Below are positions 7,783 to 16,911 of a DNA stretch of 27,200 nucleotides, piece after piece; the first letter of the stretch is position 1; every line of letters begins with the position of its first letter. This DNA comes from an uncultured Muribaculaceae bacterium (GTDB taxonomy: Bacteria > Bacteroidota > Bacteroidia > Bacteroidales > Muribaculaceae). Location: assembly GCA_910588245.1 (NCBI GenBank), contig CAJUQP010000046.1, positions 1 through 27,200 on the forward strand, in the 5' to 3' direction. The translations under genes were made by a program, and so were the position numbers. The notes beneath the pieces are model-generated. The model was given only the letters and a program-made list of their open reading frames with translations. It had not been told where the DNA came from and did not search any database.

Positions 7783-9942
7783 ATGGCCGGATTTCTTGAC
7801 ACCGACATAAAATTCCTGAAAGGGGTTGGGGCGACTCGTGCCAAAACGCTTGCCTCAGAACTGGAGATCGCCACATTCCGCGACCTCCTTTTCAACTTCC
7901 CGTTCCGCCATATCGACAGAAGCCGGTTCTATACCATCGGGGAACTCTGCGGCGACGACCTTCCGGCTCTTCAGATCAAAGGACGTTTCATCAGTTTCTC
8001 GAAAGAGGGGGAAGGGGTGAAGCAGCGTCTGTCCGGTATATTCAGCGACGGTCGCAAATTGATGGAATGTGTGTGGTTTTCGAAGATACAGTATATTGCC
8101 GGTTCTCTGAAAACCGGTGTCGACTACGTGATTTTCGGAAAGCCTAATCTGTTCCGTAATGCCTACTCTATGGTGCATCCCGAGGTCGAGGCATATGATC
8201 CGTCGAAACCTCCTACCGGTTTCCGCGGGGTCTATTCCGTGACGGAGACGATGCGCAAGAAGGGCTTCACAACCCGGCTTATGCAGAACCTGGTGAGCAA
8301 TCTCTTTGCCAATACGGGATATGCCACGATCGAGGAGACCCTTCCTGAAGAGATCGTGAGAGGTTGTTCGCTCATGCCGCTACGTGATGCGCTTCGACAG
8401 ATGCACTTCCCTGACAATGCACATGCCCTCCGGAAAGCCACTGAGCGCATGAAATTCGAGGAGCTCTTTTATGTGGAGGCCCACATTCTCCGTTTCTCCA
8501 TGGAGAGAGGCTCGAGGATTCCGGGATATGTGTTCCGCACGATCGGGGAGAAGTTCAATGGCTTCTATTTCAATGTGCTCCCCTTTGAACTTACCGGCGC
8601 CCAGAAGCGTGTGCTGAAGGAGATCCGTGCCGATATGAAGACCGGAAGGCAGATGAACCGTCTGCTGCAGGGTGATGTCGGATCCGGAAAGACTATGGTG
8701 GCGTTCATGTCGATGCTAATGGCTGTCGACAACGGTTGCCAGGGTGCGCTTATGGCACCTACCGAGATCCTTGCCACCCAGCATTATGAGACCCTTTGCG
8801 GATGGGCGGCGCCGATAGGGGTGAGGGTTGAGCTCCTCACCGGTAGCACGCGCGCCGCGAAGAGGAAGGAGATCCATGCCGCCCTCGAATCGGGCGATAT
8901 CGACATAATCGTCGGCACGCATGCCCTCATAGAGGATACTGTGGTCTTCAGGCGTCTCGGACTGGCGGTGATCGATGAACAGCATCGTTTCGGAGTGGCG
9001 CAGAGGGCCCGGATGTGGCGCAAGAACAGTGTCGCTCCTCATGTGCTCGTGATGACTGCCACTCCCATTCCACGCACTCTGGCAATGACTGTCTACGGCG
9101 ATCTTGAGGTGTCGGTTATCGACGAACTCCCTCCGGGACGCAAGCCTGTCACCACTTTGCTCCGATATGACACGAACCGTCATGAGGTGGACCGTCTCAT
9201 AGGTTCCCAGCTACGGGAGGGTCGGCAGGTCTATATAGTCTATCCACTTATCGAGGAGAATGAGAAACTTGAACTCAAGAGTCTTGAGGAGGGTTATAAA
9301 CGCACGTGCGAGACTTTTCCCAGCTACCGTGTCTGTTTCGTACACGGCGGGATGAAACCTGCGGAGAAAGACCATCAGATGGATCTTTTCGTGCGGGGAG
9401 AGGCGCGCATCATGGTGGCCACAACTGTAATAGAGGTAGGTGTCAACGTGCCCAACGCCTCGGTGATGGTCATCGAGAATGCCGAGCGTTTCGGTCTGTC
9501 GCAGCTTCATCAGCTGCGTGGCCGTGTGGGCCGTGGTGCCGACCAGAGCTACTGCATACTGATGGGTAAGGTGAAGGCGGCGGCCGAGACAAAGAAACGA
9601 TTGTCGATCATGACTGAGACTACCGACGGTTTCCTTATCTCGGAGGCTGATATGAAGATACGGGGGCCAGGTGATATGGAGGGCACGCAGCAGAGTGGTC
9701 TGGCTTTCAATCTCCATGTGGCCGATCTGGCACGCGACGGTCAGATACTCTCGAAAGCCCGGGAGGTGGCTTTGTCAGTCTTGAGAGGCAATCCCGGACT
9801 GCTGGCCCCCGGATGTACTGCTACGGAGGCCTCTCCGGGCGACCCCTCCCCGATACCTTTGACTGCGAGGTCTGCCGCTGTCGTGGCTTCGGAACTCAGG
9901 GTAAGGTTTGCAAGGAGCGAAGATTGGTCAAGGATATCATGA
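7783..9942 (+). CDS. recG: ATP-dependent DNA helicase RecG
   Basis: This 719-residue superfamily 2 helicase reverses stalled replication forks and processes recombination intermediates. The N-terminal wedge/OB part has DTDIKFLKGVGATRAKTL, and the family's FPFRHIDRS motif is near residue 40. Helicase motif I is GDVGSGKT at 297-304, motif II is DEQH at 398-401, and motif III TATPIPRTLAM follows. The C-terminal domain contains GRQVYIVYPLIEEN, TTVIEVGVNVPNASVMVIENAERFGLSQLHQLRGRVGRG, and the RecG-specific RGPGDMEGTQQSG. All motifs are intact. The last 40 residues are proline- and alanine-rich and poorly conserved in look. It ends the fabG-ispD-pgeF-recG run. Confidence 0.95.
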   Translation: MAGFLDTDIKFLKGVGATRAKTLASELEIATFRDLLFNFPFRHIDRSRFYTIGELCGDDLPALQIKGRFISFSKEGEGVKQRLSGIFSDGRKLMECVWFSKIQYIAGSLKTGVDYVIFGKPNLFRNAYSMVHPEVEAYDPSKPPTGFRGVYSVTETMRKKGFTTRLMQNLVSNLFANTGYATIEETLPEEIVRGCSLMPLRDALRQMHFPDNAHALRKATERMKFEELFYVEAHILRFSMERGSRIPGYVFRTIGEKFNGFYFNVLPFELTGAQKRVLKEIRADMKTGRQMNRLLQGDVGSGKTMVAFMSMLMAVDNGCQGALMAPTEILATQHYETLCGWAAPIGVRVELLTGSTRAAKRKEIHAALESGDIDIIVGTHALIEDTVVFRRLGLAVIDEQHRFGVAQRARMWRKNSVAPHVLVMTATPIPRTLAMTVYGDLEVSVIDELPPGRKPVTTLLRYDTNRHEVDRLIGSQLREGRQVYIVYPLIEENEKLELKSLEEGYKRTCETFPSYRVCFVHGGMKPAEKDHQMDLFVRGEARIMVATTVIEVGVNVPNASVMVIENAERFGLSQLHQLRGRVGRGADQSYCILMGKVKAAAETKKRLSIMTETTDGFLISEADMKIRGPGDMEGTQQSGLAFNLHVADLARDGQILSKAREVALSVLRGNPGLLAPGCTATEASPGDPSPIPLTARSAAVVASELRVRFARSEDWSRIS

Positions 9943-10034
9943 CCGAACGATTCTCTCTCCTTGTTCGTTAATATATAGTGACATAATGCCCATTCTTAAG
10001 GTTGGGAGAGGCATTGTGTGCGTCAGATAAGAAT

Positions 10035-11369
10035 ATGAGAGAAAAGGAATTTCTTCCGGCGGTCAGCGACCGCCTCGGCATAGAGCGGCTCAATGACATG
10101 CAGCTCAAGATGATGGCTTCCGCGTCGGAAGCACGTGATATCATTCTCCTTTCGCCTACGGGCAGCGGAAAGACCCTGGCCTTTACTCTCCCGGTGATGA
10201 AGCTGCTTAAGCCTTCCACCGGGCGTGTGCAGTGTGTGGTGATCGCTCCGTCGCGTGAACTTGTGGTGCAGATTGCCGGAGTTATGCGTGAGGTAGGGCA
10301 GGGGATGAGGGTTATTGCCCTCTATGGAGGTCACAGTGTGGAAGATGAGGTCAACAGTCTCAAGGTTGTCCCTGATGTTATTGTGGCCACCCCTGGCCGT
10401 CTTCTGGATCATGCCGTGCGTCGCAACGTCGACCTGCTCCCTGTAAGGATCGTGGTGCTCGATGAGTTCGACAAATCGCTTGAGCTCGGATTTGAGGAGG
10501 AGATGGGCAGGCTTGTGAGAAGGATGAAGAATGTGAGCCGGTATATACTCACCTCCGCCACGAAGACTGATACGCTTCCTGAGTTTCTGAATCTCAATAA
10601 TCCACTGACTCTCGACTTCTCGGCCTCGGCTGGAGATCTGCGTTCGAGGATGCGTGTGCACCGTGTGGATGCTGACAGCCGCGACAAACTCGAGTCGCTC
10701 CTTACGCTTCTCCATAATATAACCCGGGGGGAAGCGCCGGAAAAGACAATTATATTCGTCAACCACCGTGAGAGCGCCGAGAGGGTGGCGGAATTCCTGA
10801 AAAGCCACGGCGTGGATGCGGTGCTCTATCATGGTGCCCTCGATCAGCGGGAGCGCGAGACGGCTGTGGCTCTCTTCAACAATGGGAGCCGCCCGGTGCT
10901 CGTGGCCACCGACCTGGCCGCGCGTGGACTCGATATTGAGAAGGTGGCCTCTGTAATACACTATCACCAGCCTCTTACTCCCGAGACTTACACCCACCGC
11001 AACGGACGCACTGCCCGCGTGGATCGCGAAGGAGACATATATCTCCTGCTGGGGCCTGACGAGGCGGTGAAAGACTATGTCGCTTTCGACGACACTGTCT
11101 CCCTTGACCACGCCATGCAGGCCAACCTGCGCTCGGGCTACACGACCCTGTATATCTCCGGCGGACGTCGCGAGAAAGTGTCGCGTGGCGACATTCTCGG
11201 CTTCTTCACGAAAGAGGGAGGGATCGACGGTGCCTCCATAGGAAAGATCAATGTCTACGACCATTATTCGCTCGCCGCTGTCAGAGACGGGGAAGTGGCG
11301 CGTCTGTTGAAATCCATTGCCGGACGTAAGTTGAAAGGGGAGAAACGTCGTATATCCCCTCTCGTCTGA
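10035..11369 (+). CDS. DbpA-like DEAD-box RNA helicase with DEFD motif
   Basis: This 444-residue ATP-dependent RNA helicase probably acts in ribosome assembly. Motif I is PTGSGKT (41-47), then PSRELVVQI, ATPGRLLDHA, motif II DEFD (143-146) in place of the usual DEAD, motif III TSAT, IIFVNHRESA, DLAARGLDIEKVASVIHY and HRNGRTAR. The Q-motif is reduced (LGIERLNDMQ). The C-terminal stretch RGDILGFFTKEGGIDGASIGKINVYDHYSLAAVRDG resembles the RNA-binding domain of DbpA, which recognises 23S rRNA hairpin 92. The frame extends 11 codons upstream to a TTG at 10002, but ATG 10035 is the more likely start. It lies 92 bases after recG and may be a separate unit. Confidence 0.9.
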   Translation: MREKEFLPAVSDRLGIERLNDMQLKMMASASEARDIILLSPTGSGKTLAFTLPVMKLLKPSTGRVQCVVIAPSRELVVQIAGVMREVGQGMRVIALYGGHSVEDEVNSLKVVPDVIVATPGRLLDHAVRRNVDLLPVRIVVLDEFDKSLELGFEEEMGRLVRRMKNVSRYILTSATKTDTLPEFLNLNNPLTLDFSASAGDLRSRMRVHRVDADSRDKLESLLTLLHNITRGEAPEKTIIFVNHRESAERVAEFLKSHGVDAVLYHGALDQRERETAVALFNNGSRPVLVATDLAARGLDIEKVASVIHYHQPLTPETYTHRNGRTARVDREGDIYLLLGPDEAVKDYVAFDDTVSLDHAMQANLRSGYTTLYISGGRREKVSRGDILGFFTKEGGIDGASIGKINVYDHYSLAAVRDGEVARLLKSIAGRKLKGEKRRISPLV

Positions 11370-11704
11370 CGTGCTGCCTTGTGATGTCTGCGTTGCTCTG
11401 GCATGTGGTTTTGCCGTCCCGTTTTTTTGCGTGGACCGGAGTGCCGGCTTTGAGTAAAGTGTCAGCTTCACAGATGCGGAAGTGTCAATATGGTCGCGGC
11501 AGGGTGCGATAGAATTCAATTAGGGTGACATATCTTCCAAACTCCGGCCGCTTTGTAATTTGAAAGATTAATTAGCTTTGATTTTTTGAAAAATTATTCT
11601 GAAATCATTATCTTTGCAGTCGGAAAGGATATCGGATACAGGCTTAGGGAAGATATATAAACCGAAATGCAGACTATAATCTCAATTTAATAACATTAAT
11701 AACT
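11370..11704. other. Gene-free region upstream of nifJ
   Basis: There is no coding gene here. Its first half is unremarkable; its second half is AT-rich and holds the nifJ promoter and a leader of roughly 80 bases. No convincing hairpin terminator for the upstream helicase gene was seen. Confidence 0.6.
11586..11617 (+). promoter_or_regulatory. Bacteroidetes-type promoter of nifJ
   Basis: A TTTG box (11586-11589) and a TATCTTTG box (11610-11617) are separated by 20 bases, a good match to the TTTG/TAnnTTTG consensus. Transcription would start near 11624, leaving a leader of about 80 bases. The TTTG box lies within a run of six Ts, which fits a strong promoter for an abundant metabolic enzyme. 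Confidence 0.82.
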
Positions 11705-14700
11705 ATGAGCAAAGCAAAGCAATTCCTGACTTGCGACGGTAATCAGGCTGCTGCCCACATCAGTTATATGTTTACTGAAGTGGCCGCTATCTATCCTATT
11801 ACCCCCTCGTCGACCATGGCAGAGTATGTCGATGACTGGTCGGCTGCAGGCAGGAAGAACATTTTCGGAGAGACTGTCCTCGTGCAGGAGATGCAGAGCG
11901 AGGGTGGCGCCGCCGGCGCTGTCCACGGATCTCTCCAGGCAGGCGCGTTGACCACTACCTATACGGCTTCGCAGGGCCTGCTTCTGATGATCCCCAACAT
12001 GTATAAGATCGCAGGCGAGCTTCTCCCCTGTGTGTTCCATGTATCGGCACGTACGTTGGCATCGCACGCGCTGAGCATCTTCGGCGACCATCAGGATGTG
12101 ATGTCTGCACGTCAGACAGGCTTCGCCATGCTGTGCGAGGGTTCCGTGCAGGAGGTGATGGATATCGCCGCCGTGGCCCATCTCTCCACAATCAAGAGCC
12201 GTGTGCCCTTCGTCAACTTCTTCGACGGTTTCCGCACATCGCATGAGATACAGAAGATCGAGGCTATAGACCAGAACGATCTCGCCTCGCTGATCGACCA
12301 GGAGGCTCTTGCCGATTTCCGCAAGCGTGCCCTCAATCCTGACGCGCCTGTGGCCCGCGGCATGGCCGAGAACCCCGACGCGTTCTTCCAGCACCGCGAG
12401 GCTTCCAACCCCTACTATGCGGCTGTGCCCGAGATCGTGGAGGAGTATATGAAAGAGGTGTCGAAGATCACCGGCCGCAACTATGGCCTGTTCGACTACT
12501 ATGGCGATCCCGAGGCAGAGCGCGTCATCATCGCCATGGGCAGCGTGACGGAGTGCATCCGCGAGACCATCGACTATCTCCGCGCCAAGGGTGAGAAGGT
12601 TGGTCTTGTAAGTGTGCATCTCTACCGTCCTTTCTCCGCAAAGCACTTCATGGCCGCTATCCCGGCTTCCGCTAAGCGCATCGCTGTCCTCGACCGCACG
12701 AAAGAGCCCGGCGCTCTCGGAGAGCCCCTCTATCTCGATGTCAAGGACTGCTTCTATGGTAAGGAGAATGCCCCGCTCATCGTTGGCGGACGTTACGGCC
12801 TCAGCTCGAAAGACACCACTCCGGCCCAGATCCTTTCCGTATATGAGAACCTTGCTCTTCCCGAGCCTAAGAACGGTTTCACGATCGGCATAGTCGACGA
12901 TGTCACCTATATGTCGCTTCCCCAGCTTCCTGAGATCAGCGTAGGCGGCAAGGGCATGTTCCAGGCCAAGTTCTTCGGCCTCGGTGCCGATGGCACCGTA
13001 GGCGCCAACAAGAACTCCGTGAAGATCATCGGCGACAATACCGACAAGTATTGCCAGGCTTATTTCTCCTATGACTCTAAGAAATCTGGCGGTTTCACTT
13101 GCTCTCATCTCCGTTTCGGCGACGAGCCCATCCGCTCCACATATCTTGTGACCACCCCCAACTTCGTGGCATGTCATGTGCAGGCTTACCTCCACATGTA
13201 TGACGTCACACGCGGTCTCCAGCCCAACGGCACATTCCTTCTCAACACCATCTGGGAGGGCGAGGAACTTGCCAAGAATCTTCCTGTGAAGGTGAAACGC
13301 TATTTCGCCAAGAACAACATCAAGGTATATTATATCAACGCATCGAAGATTGCCCAGGAGATCGGACTCGGCAACCGCACGAACACCATTCTCCAGAGCG
13401 CCTTCTTCCGCATCACCGAGGTTATCCCCGTTGAGCTCGCCGTTGAGCAGATGAAGAAATTCATCGTGAAGTCTTATGGCAAGAAGGGTCAGAACATCGT
13501 CGACATGAACTATGCGGCCGTCGACCGCGGCGGTGAATATAAGGAACTGGCTGTCGATCCCGCATGGGCTGAGCTTCCCGAGGAGGCTCCCGCTAAGATC
13601 GATGCTCCCGAGTTCATCACCAACGTCGTGATGCCTATCAACGCTCAGGATGGCGATCTCCTTCCCGTAAGCACGTTCAAGGATTGCGCCGACGGCACAT
13701 GGCCTCAGAGCACTGCCCGCTATGAGAAGCGCGGTGTGGCAGCTTTCGTTCCCGAGTGGAATCCCGACAACTGTATCCAGTGTAACAAGTGTGCCTATGT
13801 CTGCCCCCACGCCGCTATCCGTCCGTTCGTGCTCGACGAGGCTGAGATGGCTGCCGCTCCTTTCGGAGCCGAGCATTCCATCCCCGCTATCGGCAAGACT
13901 TTCGGTGGCATGCGTTTCGTTCAGCAGGTTGATGTGCTCGACTGCCTTGGCTGCGGCAACTGTGCCGATGTCTGCCCCGGCAAGAAGGGCGAGAAGGCTC
14001 TCGTCATGAAGCATGAGGAGGGTCAGGTCGGCCAGCAGGTCAACTGGGATTACTGCGTCAACAAGGTTAGCTCGAAGCAGAACCTCGTCGACATTAAGGC
14101 TAACGTTAAGAACAGCCAGTTCGCTACTCCAATGTTCGAGTTTTCCGGCGCTTGCTCCGGTTGTGGTGAGACTCCTTATGTGAAACTTATCACTCAGCTC
14201 TTCGGCGACCGTGAGGTTGTGGCCAACGCTACCGGTTGCTCCTCTATCTATTCCGGTTCCGTACCTTCAACTCCTTACTGCACCAACGAGAAGGGCAATG
14301 GTCCTGCTTGGGCTAACTCCCTCTTCGAGGACTTCTGCGAGTTCGGTCTCGGTATGCGCATAGCATATGAGAAGATGCGTGCTCGTCTGGAGGAGACTTG
14401 TGGTAAGATCGCTGCTTCTGAGAATGCTCCTGAGAGCCTCAAGGCTGCTGCTGCCGCCTGGATGGAGGCCCGTGAGGACGCTCAGGAATCACGTGTGAAA
14501 GGCGAGGCTCTTCTCGCTGAGGCTCGCAAGGGTGCTGAGGCTGGTTGCGACTGCTGCAAGCAGATCGTTACTCTCGAGCATTATCTCGTGAAACGCAGCC
14601 AGTGGATTATCGGTGGTGATGGTGCAAGCTACGATATAGGTTACGGTGGTCTTGACCACGTGATCGCTTCCGGTAAGAACGTGAATATCCTCGTGCTCGA

Positions 14701-15295
14701 CACCGAGGTTTACTCCAACACCGGCGGTCAGTCTTCGAAGGCTACTCCTATCGCTGCTATCGCTAAGTTTGCTGCTGCCGGCAAACGTATCCGCAAGAAG
14801 GATCTCGGCCTGATGGCTACCACCTATGGTTACGTTTACGTAGCTCAGATCGCTATGGGTGCCGACAACGCTCAGACCCTCAAGGCTATCCGCGAGGCTG
14901 AGGCTTACGATGGTCCGTCAGTGATCATCGCTTACGCTCCTTGTATCAACCACGGTCTGAAGATCGGAATGGGTCACAGCCAGGAAGAGGAGAAGAAAGC
15001 AGTTGAGTGCGGCTACTGGCAGCTCTGGCGCTATAATCCTGATCTGGAGAACAGCGGCCAGAATCCCTTCTCGCTTGATAGCAAGGAGCCCGACTGGAGC
15101 AAGTTCAAGGACTTCCTCAAAGGCGAGGTTCGTTTCGCATCTCTCTTCAAGATGCAGCCCGAATCCGCTGAGGAGCTCTTCCAGGCAGCTCAGGACAACG
15201 CTAAGTGGCGCTACAACAACTACAAGCGTCTTTCCCAGCAGAACTGGGGCGAGGATCCCGAGATGACTCCCGCAGAGGAGGCTCTCCGCAAGTAA
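11705..15295 (+). CDS. nifJ: Pyruvate:ferredoxin (flavodoxin) oxidoreductase
   Basis: This 1196-residue homodimeric PFOR oxidises pyruvate to acetyl-CoA and CO2 and passes electrons to ferredoxin, central to anaerobic energy metabolism. Domains in order are pyruvate/TPP domain I (IYPITPSSTMAEYVDDW, about 30-46), domain II, the gamma-like EKR region (FFGLGADGTVGANKNSVKII), and a two-cluster ferredoxin domain with C690, C693, C696, C700 and C747, C750, C753, C757. A proximal-cluster CSGCGE and the TPP-binding GGDGASYDIGYGGLDH (about 970-985) with NTGGQSSKATP follow. All are intact. Length is the usual approximately 1180-1200. It is a single-gene unit with its own strong promoter and terminator. 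Codon choice shifts visibly part-way, as noted in the findings. An abundant fermentation enzyme is expected. Confidence 0.97.
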   Translation: MSKAKQFLTCDGNQAAAHISYMFTEVAAIYPITPSSTMAEYVDDWSAAGRKNIFGETVLVQEMQSEGGAAGAVHGSLQAGALTTTYTASQGLLLMIPNMYKIAGELLPCVFHVSARTLASHALSIFGDHQDVMSARQTGFAMLCEGSVQEVMDIAAVAHLSTIKSRVPFVNFFDGFRTSHEIQKIEAIDQNDLASLIDQEALADFRKRALNPDAPVARGMAENPDAFFQHREASNPYYAAVPEIVEEYMKEVSKITGRNYGLFDYYGDPEAERVIIAMGSVTECIRETIDYLRAKGEKVGLVSVHLYRPFSAKHFMAAIPASAKRIAVLDRTKEPGALGEPLYLDVKDCFYGKENAPLIVGGRYGLSSKDTTPAQILSVYENLALPEPKNGFTIGIVDDVTYMSLPQLPEISVGGKGMFQAKFFGLGADGTVGANKNSVKIIGDNTDKYCQAYFSYDSKKSGGFTCSHLRFGDEPIRSTYLVTTPNFVACHVQAYLHMYDVTRGLQPNGTFLLNTIWEGEELAKNLPVKVKRYFAKNNIKVYYINASKIAQEIGLGNRTNTILQSAFFRITEVIPVELAVEQMKKFIVKSYGKKGQNIVDMNYAAVDRGGEYKELAVDPAWAELPEEAPAKIDAPEFITNVVMPINAQDGDLLPVSTFKDCADGTWPQSTARYEKRGVAAFVPEWNPDNCIQCNKCAYVCPHAAIRPFVLDEAEMAAAPFGAEHSIPAIGKTFGGMRFVQQVDVLDCLGCGNCADVCPGKKGEKALVMKHEEGQVGQQVNWDYCVNKVSSKQNLVDIKANVKNSQFATPMFEFSGACSGCGETPYVKLITQLFGDREVVANATGCSSIYSGSVPSTPYCTNEKGNGPAWANSLFEDFCEFGLGMRIAYEKMRARLEETCGKIAASENAPESLKAAAAAWMEAREDAQESRVKGEALLAEARKGAEAGCDCCKQIVTLEHYLVKRSQWIIGGDGASYDIGYGGLDHVIASGKNVNILVLDTEVYSNTGGQSSKATPIAAIAKFAAAGKRIRKKDLGLMATTYGYVYVAQIAMGADNAQTLKAIREAEAYDGPSVIIAYAPCINHGLKIGMGHSQEEEKKAVECGYWQLWRYNPDLENSGQNPFSLDSKEPDWSKFKDFLKGEVRFASLFKMQPESAEELFQAAQDNAKWRYNNYKRLSQQNWGEDPEMTPAEEALRK

Positions 15296-15304
15296 TCCTT
15301 ACGC

Positions 15305-15367
15305 AGATATCAATACAAAAAAAACGGGAGCGTGTTTCACGCTCCCGTTTTTTTTGTATTGATATCT
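15305..15367. terminator. Perfect 30-bp palindromic bidirectional terminator after nifJ
   Basis: Bases 15305-15334 and 15338-15367 are perfectly complementary around a three-base loop. The core is a GC-rich stem (CGGGAGCGTG/CACGCTCCCG) flanked by eight A and eight T residues, then by GATATCAATAC and its complement. The T-runs make it work as an intrinsic terminator in both directions, for nifJ and for the bio operon reading from the right, about 200 bases away. Confidence 0.92.
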
Positions 15368-15394
15368 CAAACTAATAATCCCTCAAAGCAATGT

Positions 15395-15562
15395 TCTGAT
15401 AGTTGGGTTGTGGCTATAAATTTATTGCATAAGTAGTTGATGAAAAGATGCTATAATCCCCTATAAATCCCCTTTGCTCCATCTAAAGAAGCAAAAGAAG
15501 TTAATCGAGATAAATCAAGCTAATTCCTGATAAATCCCGATTAATCTGTATAAGTCTTTATT
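15395..15562. repeat. AT-rich stretch with degenerate short repeats
   Basis: No gene is visible. Variants of one short unit recur: TATAATCCCC, TATAAATCCCC, GATAAATCAAG, GATAAATCCCG, GATTAATCTG. A small inverted repeat, TTTGCT and AGCAAA, spans about 15471-15494. The units are irregularly spaced, so it is not a clean tandem array. It lies just downstream of the bioGC stop codon. Confidence 0.4.
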
Positions 15563-15567
15563 GGTGA

Positions 15568-16911
15568 CTATCGTCTTGCTATGATATAAAGAGGTCGGTA
15601 GGTGAGATGCTGCGGAAGACTGGCTAAAAGTTGCGACAGGGGAAGGGGAGAGGATGAGGCGCCCCCTACTCCTGTGTGTCTTAGATGGAGAAGAAGTTCG
15701 CGCTGGGAATCGAAGGTAAGGGTAATTTCCTCTTCCTCAAGACGGACGTTGTCGAAATATGGCTGCAGCATCTCCTTTATTGTTGTTTTGTCGCGATAAA
15801 TGAGTCCAAATGGATTTGATGGGTATAGCTCTTCAAGATTGCCGGGAAGAAATGTGGAACATGCTAATATGCCGCCGCTCTTAAGCATACGGGAGGCATT
15901 GTGAAAAAATCGCTCTGGATTGACAAACCATTGTATGGCTGAGGCGGAGACTATGGCATCGAAAAGCGAATCTTCATTTCCGGCATTCTCCATCCAATCC
16001 TCTGCGTCGCAAATGTGATAGCGTTCCTCAGTGGCATATCCATAGTCCGGAAGAGTATAAAGATCAACAAAATCCATCTCTCGAGGCTGGAATCTTTTGC
16101 AAAACATCTCCGTGAAGATACCGCTGCCCGGACCGATCTCAATTCCCTTTTCAATCGTTACGTCGGGGATCATGCCGAGAAGTGCGGAGGCGATATTTCT
16201 TTGTGCTGATGCGTTGTCGGAATAGGTGGGAAGTGCCTTACGGAATTTATCGCCTATGGTAGTTCGTGTGGGTATGGCCCCCCTGATAATGTCGGCAAGA
16301 CAGATATAATGGGACATATCCACACTTCTGATTTCCGGGCCTGAAGGATGACTTTTCCATGCGTGCATCTGATTGGCCGGAGGAAATATGGCATCCTTGG
16401 TTGAGACGTACACTCTGTCCCAGTGTATGTGAGACTTGTGGGTTGTGGAGTGACGTGCTATGGCTTCAAGTTCATTGCGGAGGGATTCAGTTGTCCGGTT
16501 GCCGAATTTCCCTGCCAGTGACTGATATGCCTCTGCACACATCCTTCGCCGGAATTTCATGAGGTTCTTGTCATCAAGATTGGCAGCGGTGCCTTTGAAT
16601 ATGCTCTCCGGGATGCCGAAGTCATCATCTACTGGAGTCTCGGTGCCGTTGACAGCCACCGCCATGGCCGGAAGTCCGGATGGTATGACGCATGATGCCG
16701 CGAATACTCCGAGCGACCATGCGAAAAGACATATCGTGGAATATCGCTTCAGGCATTCGAGAGGGAAGTCCATGTCGGTATAGTCATAGACTACCATCAT
16801 GTCGTAGCCTGCGGGTGCTATGCCTGAATAGAATGAAGCATCCGTGCTCCATCCTGCGAAGATCAGGATAAGCCTGTCGGAACCGCTGTCGTGGGTGTGC
16901 TCATATCTCAT
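15568..16911 (-). CDS. bioGC: BioG-BioC fusion: pimeloyl-ACP methyl ester esterase and malonyl-ACP O-methyltransferase
   Basis: This 447-residue fusion carries out the entry and exit steps of pimelate synthesis in biotin biosynthesis. The N-terminal half (about 1-215) resembles BioG/DUF452 esterase: LILIFAGWSTDASFY, then the nucleophile elbow LFAWSLGVFA with Ser66 and a plausible catalytic His201 in SVDMSHYIC. The C-terminal half (from about 220) is BioC: KGIEIGPGSGIFTEMF is the SAM-binding motif near residue 258 and ASAIQWFVNPERFFHNASRML is typical of malonyl-ACP methyltransferase. The frame remains open upstream to 16947, but the ATG at 16911 gives a natural start and overlaps the bioF stop by 11 bases, showing coupling. 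Fused BioG-BioC is known in Bacteroidetes. Confidence 0.9.
   Translation of the reverse strand: MRYEHTHDSGSDRLILIFAGWSTDASFYSGIAPAGYDMMVVYDYTDMDFPLECLKRYSTICLFAWSLGVFAASCVIPSGLPAMAVAVNGTETPVDDDFGIPESIFKGTAANLDDKNLMKFRRRMCAEAYQSLAGKFGNRTTESLRNELEAIARHSTTHKSHIHWDRVYVSTKDAIFPPANQMHAWKSHPSGPEIRSVDMSHYICLADIIRGAIPTRTTIGDKFRKALPTYSDNASAQRNIASALLGMIPDVTIEKGIEIGPGSGIFTEMFCKRFQPREMDFVDLYTLPDYGYATEERYHICDAEDWMENAGNEDSLFDAIVSASAIQWFVNPERFFHNASRMLKSGGILACSTFLPGNLEELYPSNPFGLIYRDKTTIKEMLQPYFDNVRLEEEEITLTFDSQRELLLHLRHTGVGGASSSPLPLSQLLASLPQHLTYRPLYIIARR

Noticed and set aside
10023..11519. 498-codon open frame antisense to the DEAD-box helicase
   Set aside because: It overlaps a gene with every helicase motif in place and shows no recognisable domain.
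11696..14014. 772-codon open frame antisense to nifJ
   Set aside because: It lies wholly inside nifJ, whose Fe-S and TPP motifs are intact, and its translation is repetitive in composition without domains; it results from the codon pattern of the sense strand.
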